Shown here piece after piece: positions 35,791 through 44,000 of a DNA stretch of 64,000 nucleotides. The DNA comes from Butyrivibrio hungatei (GTDB taxonomy: Bacteria > Bacillota > Clostridia > Lachnospirales > Lachnospiraceae): positions 310,001-374,000 of the forward strand of contig NZ_FMUR01000004.1 of the NCBI RefSeq assembly GCF_900101605.1, written 5' to 3'. A model generated the notes under the pieces. That model was not told where the DNA came from. It searched no databases and worked only from the letters and a program-made list of their open reading frames with translations. Numbering within the stretch: position 1 is the stretch's first letter; every line of letters begins with the position of its first letter. Position numbers and translations under genes: made by a program.

Positions 35791-36138
35791 TTACCTCCTA
35801 TTTCTAGCGGCCTCTTCTTTCAATGCTTTCACAAGTTTTTTAAGAATTTTCTTTTCTTCTTCAGTAAGATTTTCCTGTTCGTTTTTCTTGAATGCAGTAA
35901 TTAGATAAGTTGCTTCATACTCTTCAAAATCTGTATAGCACACTCTGATGCTACCGCTTTTACCACGTTTTTCGATTGGAAATCTTACTTTTCTAATACC
36001 TCCAGTTCCTTCCATCACCGGTCCTGACTGTGGGTCTTTCAAAAGCATTATTTGTAGTCTCAATAAATCTTTGTCATCTAAGCCGATTTCTTTCCATCTT
36101 TTTGTAAAAAGAGGAACTTCAATAAATGTTCTAACCAT
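35791..36138 (-). CDS. higB: HigB/RelE-superfamily toxin
   Basis: 115 residues. RelE-fold features are present: FTKRWKEIGLDDKDLLRLQ, then GTGGIRKVRFPIEKRGKSG, SIRVCYTDFEEYEATYLITA and a lysine-rich C-terminal helix. Such toxins cut mRNA in the ribosome. With its antitoxin it probably stabilises the conjugative element. The start has a GGAGTAAGAA site. Confidence 0.87.
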   Translation of the reverse strand: MVRTFIEVPLFTKRWKEIGLDDKDLLRLQIMLLKDPQSGPVMEGTGGIRKVRFPIEKRGKSGSIRVCYTDFEEYEATYLITAFKKNEQENLTEEEKKILKKLVKALKEEAARNRR

Positions 36139-36159
36139 TTCTTACTCCTTGCAATTAAT

Positions 36160-36188
36160 AGTATATGCCCTACAATGTAGGGTGTCAA
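36160..36188 (-). promoter_or_regulatory. higBA promoter with operator palindrome in its spacer
   Basis: On the minus strand TTGACA (36183-36188), a 17-base spacer and TATACT (36160-36165) form a near-consensus sigma-70 promoter. The spacer holds a perfect 6-3-6 palindrome CCCTAC-ATT-GTAGGG (36168-36182), the expected HigA autoregulatory operator. The first codon lies 22 bases after the -10. Confidence 0.85.
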
Positions 36189-36211
36189 CAACATCAGTCT
36201 CTATCACATTT

Positions 36212-37150
36212 CTATAAACTCATGTCCCTACTCCGTTTCTTCTGCCACTGATCAAGGAGCTTAATGATTGTCTCTTCCATCTGCTTAGGGGTATATGACT
36301 TAGGGAAGTACTTCTTTAGGACATCATTCTTTAAAGTAACTCTGTCGAGCTCTGATTTCTTTTCCTCAGAAAGAATAATATTCATGCCTTCCTGTGTAAT
36401 CTCTCCGTTAAGAGCCAACTTCTTGATACGCTGTGCCTGAGATAAAGATGGTATAGCCTGAGAATAGGCGATAGCTGCCAATAAGTCATTTTGCTGAGTC
36501 TCATTTAAGAAGGATATTTCTACAGCGGGGTTAAAGCCTATAACTTTGTTATCTACCATCTCAAGGAACTCAGGGAGAAGGTTTGTAAGACGAATAAATC
36601 TCTGTATCTGTCTACCACTTTCTCCAACCTCATCTGCCATAATATTCGCTGCTTCTAGCTTTCCGACAACTTGTCGGGAAGTATCTACCTCACGTTTCAT
36701 TCCCTGATGTTTCATCGCCTCCAACTTCATCTTAAACGCAAACGCTCTCTCACTCGGCAATATCTCTTCCCTCTGCAGATTGCTATCAACCATAAGGATC
36801 GTAGCCGCATCATCATCAAGCTCTTTTACGATACACGGCAACGCCTCTTTTCCCGCAAGCTCTGATGCACGGTATCTTCTATGACCGGAAATAAGCTCGT
36901 AGCCGCCAGACTCATCAGCTCTGACAATGGCAGGCTGGAGAACTCCGTATTCTTTGACGCTCTCCACAGTCTTAGCCATCTCCTCATCATCTCTGACTTT
37001 AAAGGGATGGTCCTTAAACGGATGAAGGTCGGAAAGAGGTATCTCCACAACAGCATCACCTGAAGCTTCACTCTTAGTGCTTTCATAGTCATTTCCTCCA
37101 AAAATATCATCGTAACTGCTCAGCTGAATGTTTGAGCGCTCTTTCTTCAT
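36212..37150 (-). CDS. parB: ParB/Spo0J-family partition protein
   Basis: 312 residues. The N-terminal ParB domain contains IPLSDLHPFKDHPFKVRDDE and the CTPase-type motif GYELISGHRRYRASELAG. The central HTH region follows (MVDSNLQREEILPSERAFAF and beyond). It binds parS and works with ParA in segregation of the element's circular form. No parS site was recognised here. It overlaps parA by 44 nt and has GGAGG nine bases upstream. Confidence 0.9.
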   Translation of the reverse strand: MKKERSNIQLSSYDDIFGGNDYESTKSEASGDAVVEIPLSDLHPFKDHPFKVRDDEEMAKTVESVKEYGVLQPAIVRADESGGYELISGHRRYRASELAGKEALPCIVKELDDDAATILMVDSNLQREEILPSERAFAFKMKLEAMKHQGMKREVDTSRQVVGKLEAANIMADEVGESGRQIQRFIRLTNLLPEFLEMVDNKVIGFNPAVEISFLNETQQNDLLAAIAYSQAIPSLSQAQRIKKLALNGEITQEGMNIILSEEKKSELDRVTLKNDVLKKYFPKSYTPKQMEETIIKLLDQWQKKRSRDMSL

Positions 37151-37931
37151 TCTTAAGTACCTCCTTTGTCAGATTCTTGTATGCCTCCGCGACTCTCCCC
37201 TTCGGATCATGTGAAAAGATACTCTTTCCTTCTGCACTGATCTCAGCAGCCCTTACAGAATGCGGAATCTCTGTCTTGTAGACTTTAAGCTTATTGCCAT
37301 AAGTTCCGCGGATAAGATTACAGATATCCTTTGCATAGTTCGTTCTGCTATCAACCATGGTCAGCAAGATTCCATCAATCTTAAGCTTTGGATTTATCTG
37401 TCTTCTGACTTTGTTTACTGTCTGAAGAAGCTGTTCCAGACCTTTTGCAGAAAGATACTGAGCCTGTACCGGAATTACCAGCTTATCTGCCGCAGCCAAA
37501 GCATTGACTGTGAGCATTCCAAGTGACGGCATGCAATCGATAAGCACATAGTCGTAATTATCTTTTACAGAATCAATATATTCTTTCAGCACCTTTTCTC
37601 TGCTCATGACGTTTACCAGAGAGACTTCCATACCGGACAAAGAGATATTTGCAGGCATGAGATCTACGCCCTCTTCGTGATGAAGGATTCCTTCTCTGGG
37701 TGCTATCACCTGATCCTGCAATACTTTTGCCATGATATCCGCAACAGTAACAGGAAGCTCATCAGCTCTTGGATGCCCCAAGCTGATAGTCAGCGATCCC
37801 TGCGGATCCATATCGACAAGAAGAACTTTTTTACCTTCATTGGCAAGACCTATGCCAAGGTTCTCGGTGCTCTGCGTCTTGCCTGTTCCTCCTTTTTGAT
37901 TTACTAAAGCAATAACTTGTGCCTTACTCAT
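37107..37931 (-). CDS. parA: ParA-family partition ATPase
   Basis: 274 residues. The deviant Walker A KGGTGKT lies at about 13-19, then LLVDMDPQGSLT and the switch YDYVLIDCMPSLGML. It belongs to the Soj/ParA group. Its start overlaps the RepA stop by 4 nt (ATGA). With repA and parB it forms a plasmid-like replication/partition block, suggesting that the excised element can be maintained. Confidence 0.93.
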   Translation of the reverse strand: MSKAQVIALVNQKGGTGKTQSTENLGIGLANEGKKVLLVDMDPQGSLTISLGHPRADELPVTVADIMAKVLQDQVIAPREGILHHEEGVDLMPANISLSGMEVSLVNVMSREKVLKEYIDSVKDNYDYVLIDCMPSLGMLTVNALAAADKLVIPVQAQYLSAKGLEQLLQTVNKVRRQINPKLKIDGILLTMVDSRTNYAKDICNLIRGTYGNKLKVYKTEIPHSVRAAEISAEGKSIFSHDPKGRVAEAYKNLTKEVLKNEERALKHSAEQLR

Positions 37932-38893
37932 TTTTCCTCCTTTGTGTTTCCATATGCTAAGTCATGCCGTACTAGTGCTTCGTAATGTGCGTCCATGGTT
38001 AGCGGCGCATTGTACAAAGCAGCTGTCAGGTACTGCCGCATGTTTCTGACTCTTGTAGTGTTATTCTGAAGCCCCTCTAACACGTACTCGATATGCATTG
38101 AATTAAGCTTCTCGAACTGTGACTTCACTATCGCTGAAGGCTTGTCCTCTTTACCAACACAGATAGTTTTCTTTGTAGAACAAAGGACATCAACAATAAG
38201 CGCTGCAATCTGCTCAAGCAGTTCCTTATAACAAGGATATCTTTTGACCAGAACATCCAAACTGATGCTTTCTCTTACATATATCTGATTATCAAGCAGC
38301 TCTTTTTCAGCTCTATTTCCATTCCCTTCCATTCCTTCTACCTTGGGCATATCTCCATAAACGCGGATTTCTCCGGAATAGAATGGAATAGAATCAGTCT
38401 TACTAATATCAGTTTTATTATTATCAGTATTAATAGTTCGTCTTTCTGACGGTTCTTGAGCTGTCATTCTGACATATCCTGATGCAGCACTTTCGACATT
38501 TCCTGAAGTGTCGTTTTGACATTTCTGGAAATGCTCTTTTAACACTTCAGAAGCAAAATTCTTTACATATATAAGATTTGGCTTGGTCAAACCCTGACGT
38601 TTCTTTTCTATGAGTCCGATGTTTTCAAGCTCCGCAAGGACATTTCCTGCCTTCTTGTTACCACAGCCAAGATTCTCTGATGTTTCATCAATTGTGTAAA
38701 TGATGTAGACTCTGCCATTCTCATCCTTCCAGTCATTCACAGCCGATAAACACATACGGTCAAGAAGTAGACCGTACATGATCTTCGCTTCTGCGGAAAG
38801 TCGCTTGAAATGCTCATCTGTGAAGAGCATCTTGGGGATCCTGAGAAATGAAAAAAGGTCGCTCTCACGACCATAGAAATAATCAAACGTCAT
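37928..38893 (-). CDS. repA: RepA_N-type replication initiator
   Basis: 321 residues. The N-terminal RepA_N domain starts with FDYFYGRESDLFSFLRIPKM and has the winged-helix segment KIMYGLLLDRMCLS and TSENLGCGNKKAGNVLAELE. The C-terminal half resembles the DUF6017 region found behind such initiators. It would bind an iteron origin, often inside its own gene. Its start overlaps the 38-aa gene by 4 nt. Confidence 0.88.
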   Translation of the reverse strand: MTFDYFYGRESDLFSFLRIPKMLFTDEHFKRLSAEAKIMYGLLLDRMCLSAVNDWKDENGRVYIIYTIDETSENLGCGNKKAGNVLAELENIGLIEKKRQGLTKPNLIYVKNFASEVLKEHFQKCQNDTSGNVESAASGYVRMTAQEPSERRTINTDNNKTDISKTDSIPFYSGEIRVYGDMPKVEGMEGNGNRAEKELLDNQIYVRESISLDVLVKRYPCYKELLEQIAALIVDVLCSTKKTICVGKEDKPSAIVKSQFEKLNSMHIEYVLEGLQNNTTRVRNMRQYLTAALYNAPLTMDAHYEALVRHDLAYGNTKEEK

Positions 38894-39006
38894 TTTCTTT
38901 TCTCCTCTTTTAACTGCCTCATCTCTTCCAAAATCTTACGGGTACACCAGCCGATACACGGCTGATGTCTTCCGTAAGGACAACTTCTACAGGCTACGGG
39001 CTTCAT
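38890..39006 (-). CDS. 38-aa four-cysteine protein coupled to repA
   Basis: A tiny frame from the ATG at 39006, with an AGAGGA site, encodes a peptide with CRSCPYGRHQPCIGWC, a likely zinc knuckle, then a basic tail. Its TGA overlaps the repA ATG by 4 nt. The ribosome binding site, the four cysteines and the coupling argue for a real gene, perhaps a regulator of repA translation or a DNA-binding cofactor. Confidence 0.6.
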   Translation of the reverse strand: MKPVACRSCPYGRHQPCIGWCTRKILEEMRQLKEEKRK

Positions 39007-39023
39007 GCCTGTTCCTCTTTTCA

Positions 39024-40055
39024 TTAAAGTGCCTCGCCGCCACGGGAACGAGGACGTGTGCTCTTTTCGTGCGCCGGTTCTTTACGCTTCTTGGCATCAA
39101 GCTTATCGAGGGTTGATTCACGCTTCTTTTCGTTAACCCTCTCCTGATATTTCCCTGCAAGCTCAAACAGCTTTTCCTTGGAATCATAGTGATAAACGCT
39201 GTCTGTAAGCACATCTTCAGGAGCGACCTGCGTCTCATTCACCTCTTTTACCATTCCTTCCAAGTTGTTTATATCTACGTTTCCGTCGTCTTTTACAAGT
39301 AAAACTTCATGGATCGAACTGGGCAAAATAAAGAAGTCACCGCCTACTCTCTCAGCCGCCTGGTCCATGAAATCCTGATAGGCAATAACGCCTGCGCCCT
39401 GAGTCTTGTCGGGTACCGATGCAACAAATAACGGATCCTCAGGCATAACGGGAATCATATCTTTTGCTTCAGGTCCCATCATCTCAAGCAGAGTCTCTGC
39501 CATAGTCTGAATGACAGCAGGGCGCATTACGGGAGCATACTGCAGTGCATCTGCATGAAGCTGTTCCGGTGTGATGCCGTAGCTATCAAGGAGCTGGTTT
39601 GTTACAAGTATTGAGCCCATGCCTTCTTTGTCAATATCAAGCACGAAGCGATATACAACAGACATATCCTCTATGTTTCTGTGCGGAACCCCCTTCAAAA
39701 GTTCTGCATTTCGCCCGGAAGATACAACCTCCATGGAAAGCTTCTCTTTCATCCGGTCATAATCCTTAAGTTCCTCCAAATTGAAATCAGGACGGTCATG
39801 TAAAGCTCTGTCTGCCCTATCTGCTACTTCATTTACCAATGAGTCATAGCTCATGCCGTCCTCGTAGCGCTCATGAATCTCGGTAAGATTGAGATTCACG
39901 CCAATCGTTGCTTCCTGTGGCTTGATCGTAACTGCCTCATAGGTCTGATTCATCTTCTGAACCTCATGCGGCTCAACCAGGTACTCACCGCCACCTGCCT
40001 GTAATCTCTCCTTCAAGTCTTCCACGAACTGTTCTTTGAATTTCTCGTACTCCAT
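39024..40055 (-). CDS. DUF5688 family mobile-element protein
   Basis: 343 residues. It begins MEYEKFKEQFVEDLKERL and contains the family stretches YEAVTIKPQEATIGVNLNL, ALQYAPVMRPAVIQTMAETL and GADVIAY-like VIAYQDFMDQAAERVGGDFF, with a basic C terminus. The family is common at the head of replication/partition blocks of Lachnospiraceae elements. The role is unknown. It has an AAAGGAGG site and a decayed partial copy about 500 bp upstream. Confidence 0.85.
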   Translation of the reverse strand: MEYEKFKEQFVEDLKERLQAGGGEYLVEPHEVQKMNQTYEAVTIKPQEATIGVNLNLTEIHERYEDGMSYDSLVNEVADRADRALHDRPDFNLEELKDYDRMKEKLSMEVVSSGRNAELLKGVPHRNIEDMSVVYRFVLDIDKEGMGSILVTNQLLDSYGITPEQLHADALQYAPVMRPAVIQTMAETLLEMMGPEAKDMIPVMPEDPLFVASVPDKTQGAGVIAYQDFMDQAAERVGGDFFILPSSIHEVLLVKDDGNVDINNLEGMVKEVNETQVAPEDVLTDSVYHYDSKEKLFELAGKYQERVNEKKRESTLDKLDAKKRKEPAHEKSTRPRSRGGEAL

Positions 40056-40164
40056 TCTTTATCCTCCTTTGAAATGAATTGTTACCGCCCAAAATGAGCG
40101 CAAAAAAAGAACAGCTACCTCTTTCGAAATAACCGTTCTATGTAATCGGGACTATTTTGATTTG

Positions 40165-40493
40165 TTAATCTAAGTCTTTCTTCTCGAAATCCTCAATATT
40201 CAATTCACGTCTAAGTTCATCTTTTGTTGGCATGTACGGCAAATACTTTGCAGCAAAAATCTGCTTATTGTCTTCCGGCAAAGTATATTCTACATCTTCT
40301 ACACGCATAAGGCTTCGCTAATGAGTCCAACTCAATTCCGAACGCAATGCGTTCGCATTTGGGAAAGCAAAGTAAAACTGCCGCATCTTCTATAAGACTT
40401 TCCGCATCTTCTTATTCCAGTAATGACCTTTATCAGACCATTATTCATATGACTAATAAGCTTGTCCAAATATCGTTGTCTTGCAATTACCAT
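40165..40493 (-). pseudogene. Chimeric remnant: DUF4143 ATPase start joined to a DUF1016 nuclease tail
   Basis: From the ATG at 40493, with a GAGGTG site, the frame reads RQRYLDKLISHMNNG and ends at a Walker A (GIRRCGKS), the start of AAA/DUF4143 ATPases. Near 40400 it breaks, and another frame reads MRQFYFAFPNANALRSELSW followed by TH-stop-RSLMRVEDVEYTLPED, which is DUF1016 (YhcG-type nuclease) with a TAG where Tyr is expected. It ends at 40165 with PYMPTKDELRRELNIED. This is a fusion of two gene fragments by deletion; neither is functional. Confidence 0.6.
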
Positions 40494-40550
40494 AAAGCAC
40501 ACCTCATTTTAGGTACATGTACCTTTATTCTAAAGTGTTCCTTCTCCCTC

Positions 40551-40679
40551 CGCCGAGCCATAGCCATACCACCTCGTAGTGCTCGGAAATCATGGTAAGA
40601 GCGAGATTCACGCCGACTGTAGGCACCCACCAGCCTGTAATTTTTCCTTCAAGTCTTCTACGAACTGTTATTTGAATTC
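40551..40679 (-). pseudogene. Partial duplicate of the DUF5688 gene 5' end
   Basis: The sequence closely follows 39835-40050: the stretches around CACCTCGTAGTGCTCGGAAA and GCGAGATTCACGCCGAC match the intact gene, then about 60-70 bases are missing, and matching resumes at CCTGTAATTTTTCCTTCAAG through the gene's start region. It has no start codon and is not translated. Confidence 0.6.
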
Positions 40680-40680
40680 A

Positions 40681-40779
40681 GGACGCAATGCGTCACGAAT
40701 TGGAAATATATTATAAAACCGACGCATATTACGTAAATTACTTTCATCAAATCCCTTGCCGAATCTCATAACATATGCC
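40681..40779 (-). pseudogene. DUF1016 (YhcG-like) nuclease fragment
   Basis: The minus-strand frame reads VMRFGKGFDESNLRNMRRFY then NIFPIRDALRPE, the N-terminal DUF1016 signature. It overlaps in homology with the second DUF1016 piece at 40165-40400, so two partial copies exist here. The remaining stretch to 41005 shows no gene; it repeats the hairpin region of 40100-40145 at 40785-40825. Confidence 0.55.
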
Positions 40780-41005
40780 GTTAAAAAAAATGAACAGCTA
40801 TCCTTTCGGATAACTGCTCTATGTAGCGCAAAAATCATGTGTTTCTTCGTTTTTTCTTAATTATAAATTGAGATTTTTTACCCCCAAAAAAACAGGGGTT
40901 AAACGGGGGTTAAAGCCATATTATGCAAGAGCCAAAGCCCAGTATTCATGCAGGTTTCAAGAGTTTTTAGAGTGCTGTGCCGTGGCAGACAAACAGTATT
41001 TTAAT

Positions 41006-41207
41006 CATATATTCCTACTCCTTGATATTCCGAGTTATTCGCTGAAATGCGCACCACCGGTGGATTACAAAAGTGTTTACTCTATCACGCGACATTAAAA
41101 TAATAACACAATCGTGTAATATTACGGAATATTTCGGAATATCATGGACATGAAAAGTAGTCAAAAAGTAGTCACCCCGGGCTCGCCATTCGGAGATATT
41201 CTGAGTT
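41006..41207 (+). repeat. 202-bp direct repeat, copy 1
   Basis: Matches 43279-43480 over 202 bases with three mismatches (at 41179, 41182 and 41202), in the same orientation and offset by 2273. It contains tandem AAAAGTAGTC motifs (near 41154-41172) that look like arm-type integrase sites, and GGAATAT repeats. It may be one of two attachment-like sites bounding the TrmO-Fic block. Confidence 0.92.
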
Positions 41208-41227
41208 GGGATTGTGCCGTATTTTGG

Positions 41228-41300
41228 CAAAAACAGCCTTTCGGAATGAGCCTAATTCCCTGCCCACGCCGAAAAGCCACCTATTTACTACATTATTGAT
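41228..41300 (-). terminator. Terminator-family hairpin, copy A (after trmO)
   Basis: Divergent member of the family at 41886-41957: the core GGAATGAGCCTAATTCC inner stem and CTGCCCACGCC are kept, but the outer arms (CAGCC / AAGCCAC) pair less well. It lies 3' of the TrmO gene. Confidence 0.6.
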
Positions 41301-41367
41301 TCCGGCAAACTTGAATTTATCGAGCTCTTTTCTTATGCGGACAGCTCAACAATTTCCAATTTATCTA

Positions 41368-41820
41368 TTAGAAATAATGCTCCATCAATCGATTAACCCA
41401 TTCTGGAACAACTGCATCTTTCTTATCATAAACAGGATAATATGGCTTGATATCTAACACTGGGGTACCATCCACAGCATCAAGTCCTTTAACAACAAGT
41501 GCATCCTCTGAAACAGAAACCACTTTGACGGAAGTCATACCGATACGATTAGGTCTATCTTTTCCACGCTGCGAAAAAATACCAACTAATGGCATATCTT
41601 CTCTGTTCTGAGGCCTTCTTTGGAGATGCTTATCCTTCTCATACTTTGCTTTATCAAGATGATAAATGATGATTACATGAGAAAAGTCTTCAAGGCCCTT
41701 CAAACCTGATATGTACCGTTTATCCAACAAGATAGAAGAAGTGTCTTCTCCCCAAGCAGTATCTTTTCTATCCTTCACTTCATTTCTAACGTAACCAATT
41801 GGCTCCATTTCTATTCTCAT
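41368..41820 (-). CDS. TrmO/TsaA-family tRNA methyltransferase
   Basis: 150 residues from the ATG at 41820, set by GAGGTGATATGC. Family motifs: MEPIGYVRNE, GLEDFSHVIIIYHLDKA, GIFSQRGKDRPNRIGMTSVK and the C-terminal GTPVLDIKPYYPVYD. TrmO methylates the threonylcarbamoyl group on A37 of tRNA using AdoMet. The gene appears complete and lies inside the block bounded by the 202-bp repeats, so it may be cargo or an extra copy. Confidence 0.88.
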   Translation of the reverse strand: MRIEMEPIGYVRNEVKDRKDTAWGEDTSSILLDKRYISGLKGLEDFSHVIIIYHLDKAKYEKDKHLQRRPQNREDMPLVGIFSQRGKDRPNRIGMTSVKVVSVSEDALVVKGLDAVDGTPVLDIKPYYPVYDKKDAVVPEWVNRLMEHYF

Positions 41821-41885
41821 GCATATCACCTCAAATTCCGATTTATCGATTTCTCATATTATAAATTTCTCATCATAAAAATTGC

Positions 41886-41957
41886 AACAAAAAGCAGCCT
41901 CGGAATGAGCTTAATTCCCTGCCCACGCCAAAAGGCTGCCTATTTGCTACATTATTA
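41886..41957 (-). terminator. Terminator-family hairpin, copy B
   Basis: On the minus strand an outer stem GGCAGCC / GGCTGC followed by TTTTTG encloses a second stem GGAAT / ATTCC. It lies 3' of the transglutaminase fragment. Best preserved copy of the family. Confidence 0.75.
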
Positions 41958-41973
41958 TATTTTTGTTACTGTT

Positions 41974-42256
41974 TTAAAGATTGCCGTATGCGAACTCTTT
42001 TACTCCATCTTCAGAATCATAGGTTATAACCTTTCTTGCCCTGTCGATGTTTATTATATTCCAGCCATCACGAAGCTCTGCATATCTATCATCATTTGCA
42101 GAGAAATCAAATTTAGGATCATAAATAGGCTCTTCATCTAAATAATGCCTTGGATAAAGCGGACCGCTGATTCCAGCTCCGGCCAAAGTCTGCTCACGAA
42201 CATCACTTGGCATCATAAAATCATTTAATGTAAGGCTCCATGTGGGATCTACATAA
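41974..42256 (-). pseudogene. 5'-truncated transglutaminase-like gene fragment
   Basis: From about 42256 the frame encodes FYVDPTWSLTLNDFMMPSDV onward to DSEDGVKEFAYGNL, paralogous to the C-terminal part of the protein at 53560-54027. The catalytic Cys/His core is missing. Upstream, the sequence changes abruptly into the terminator hairpin of the fic gene, so the first ~25 codons of the open frame are not coding homology. A broken gene. Confidence 0.7.
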
Positions 42257-42312
42257 AAGCAGCCTCCGAATGTGCATAATTCCCTGCCCAGTCCAAAAGG
42301 CTGCCTATTTTT
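42253..42312 (-). terminator. Terminator-family hairpin, copy C (after fic)
   Basis: Outer arms AGCAGCCT / AGGCTGCC with the inner GAAT...ATTC and CTGCCCA loop. It follows the fic gene by about 12 bases and directly abuts the truncated transglutaminase homology. Confidence 0.7.
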
Positions 42313-42323
42313 CAGGCATAAAT

Positions 42324-42947
42324 TCAATTATTCTTAAAAGCATCATATACAATCTTGTATAAATACTCTTTTTTTCTGAAATCACTTCCATCTGCAAAAT
42401 ATGCATTATACGCAACTAATGCTGTCCGCACATATCCGGCATTATCTTCAAATAATTTTCTGTTAATGTGCCGTCCCTGTTCATCAATAAACTGGCAGCA
42501 GAATGTAACTGTAGTTCGAGTATTCCCTTCTCTGAAGGGATGAATTTTCCATAAAGCAGCAAGCGATTCACAGAATTGATTTGCAAGTTCAGCCGTATCC
42601 ATTAAGTTCCAGTCTTTCTCTCTCATATTTTTCAAAACATGATGAATATCCGTAACTATATCAAAAGGATCTGAGTATTCCACCGACTGACCGCCCAAAA
42701 CATCTTCCTCTTTGTATATAGCTATAGTTCTTGGACATCCCGCCCAATCAAAGATGTCTTGAAAAATCTGCTGATGCATATTCAAAAAATGATCGGTATG
42801 ATAATCCCCCGGAAGCGGATGTGTTACCAAATCCTTCAAACGATAGACAACGTAGTCTGCCTCCGCTTCGTCTAATAACTCTTGAGTTTTTATCCCAAGC
42901 AAATTTCTTAATACAGGGACATCCTCATACAGATAAGGATCACGCAT
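42324..42947 (-). CDS. Fic-domain AMP-transferase toxin
   Basis: 207 residues. The Fic motif HPFREGNTRT is complete, preceded by helices with FLNMHQQIFQDIFDWAGCPR and a flap region with EEDVLGGQSVEYSD. Fic enzymes transfer AMP or other nucleotides to target proteins. Its start overlaps the small VbhA-like antitoxin gene by 8 nt, the vbhA-vbhT order. Class I Fic toxins are held inactive by the antitoxin's inhibitory helix. Confidence 0.88.
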   Translation of the reverse strand: MRDPYLYEDVPVLRNLLGIKTQELLDEAEADYVVYRLKDLVTHPLPGDYHTDHFLNMHQQIFQDIFDWAGCPRTIAIYKEEDVLGGQSVEYSDPFDIVTDIHHVLKNMREKDWNLMDTAELANQFCESLAALWKIHPFREGNTRTTVTFCCQFIDEQGRHINRKLFEDNAGYVRTALVAYNAYFADGSDFRKKEYLYKIVYDAFKNN

Positions 42948-43116
42948 TTGTTGACTCCTTAATCTTATACTTTTTATCTAAAAAGCGCTTAGCATCTTCC
43001 ATTGTAACTTCTCCGCGCTTTTCCTTTTCAATATACTCTTTAAATTCCTTTGTCGGCTCTAATCCATCCACCTTGATCATGCCAATCGCATAATCCCATG
43101 CTTCAGTGTTTGTCAT
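42940..43116 (-). CDS. VbhA-like antitoxin of the Fic toxin
   Basis: 58 residues from the ATG at 43116, which lies eight bases after GGAGG. The sequence (AWDYAIGMIKVDGLEPTKEF, then RGEVTMEDAKRFLDKKYK) has the small all-helical layout of VbhA antitoxins. The inhibitory (S/T)xxxE(G/N) helix is not obvious, so inhibition may differ. The stretch 43117-43278 upstream shows no gene. Confidence 0.75.
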   Translation of the reverse strand: MTNTEAWDYAIGMIKVDGLEPTKEFKEYIEKEKRGEVTMEDAKRFLDKKYKIKESTNA

Positions 43117-43278
43117 ATCCATCGCCTCCTTTAGTACCACTATTATATAATGATTCTCTATATAATTCCACGATTATATACCATTCAATCAACCAAATGT
43201 CCTACGATAAAACTGTAGACAATGCCTACAGCTCCAGTCTCTCATATCCCCGTCAACTGACGAAAATACCGATATTTA

Positions 43279-43480
43279 CATATATTCCTACTCCTTGATA
43301 TTCCGAGTTATTCGCTGAAATGCGCACCACCGGTGGATTACAAAAGTGTTTACTCTATCACGCGACATTAAAATAATAACACAATCGTGTAATATTACGG
43401 AATATTTCGGAATATCATGGACATGAAAAGTAGTCAAAAAGTAGTCACCCCTGGTTCGCCATTCGGAGATATTCGGAGTT
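43279..43480 (+). repeat. 202-bp direct repeat, copy 2
   Basis: Partner of 41006-41207 with three mismatches. It lies between the 103-aa gene and the Fic/VbhA pair, on the integrase side of the block. It contains the same tandem AAAAGTAGTC motifs and GGAATAT repeats. Confidence 0.92.
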
Positions 43481-43528
43481 TGAAAAAGCCCTCAGGACGG
43501 CTATCCCAAGGACTTTTTGAAAAAATAC

Positions 43529-43840
43529 TTACATTCCTTTAAAATCTTCATTTGGATCTATCCAGCAATATTCCGCATCGGAGATATATCCAATCCCTCC
43601 ACAATTTTCCAAATCAGACACCTTATTAGTTGTTACTCCATCAAAAGCTTCAAGAGCCCAGTCTAGATAATTTATAGCTTGTGATGAACCACGTCCTCTC
43701 GGGTTCATATTATCTCTAATAGCTCTTAACTCACTTACACAAGCCTGAAACTCACCATAATCGAACTCATCAATTTGTTCTGTTAAATTCAACATCCTCA
43801 ATGATAGATTACTCAGTGCCTGCTCTTCTTGATACTTCAT
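43529..43840 (-). CDS. Hypothetical protein, 103 aa
   Basis: Soluble protein with an N-terminal helical half (LSNLSLRMLNLTEQIDEFDY) and a C-terminal part with YLDWALEAFDGV and CGGIGYISDAEYCWIDP. AGAAGGAGG gives a strong start at 43840. The family is not recognised. It is the first gene downstream of the integrase. The gap to 44154 holds terminator copy D. Confidence 0.6.
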   Translation of the reverse strand: MKYQEEQALSNLSLRMLNLTEQIDEFDYGEFQACVSELRAIRDNMNPRGRGSSQAINYLDWALEAFDGVTTNKVSDLENCGGIGYISDAEYCWIDPNEDFKGM

Positions 43841-44000
43841 AATTTCTTACCTCCTTCTGTAATGCATGATTAAAGAGCTTATTCAACGTATTCAACAGCA
43901 TGTAATTTTATTTAATACAAACAATTACTTACCTTATTCTACCAGTCAATTATTAAGCCCCAATTAAAGCGAAATAATCATTTTCTTATAATTGCAAATT

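Noticed and set aside
40868-41098. 76-codon plus-strand frame across the first 202-bp repeat
   Set aside because: It crosses into the repeat, has no ribosome binding site, and the second repeat copy lacks the matching frame upstream.
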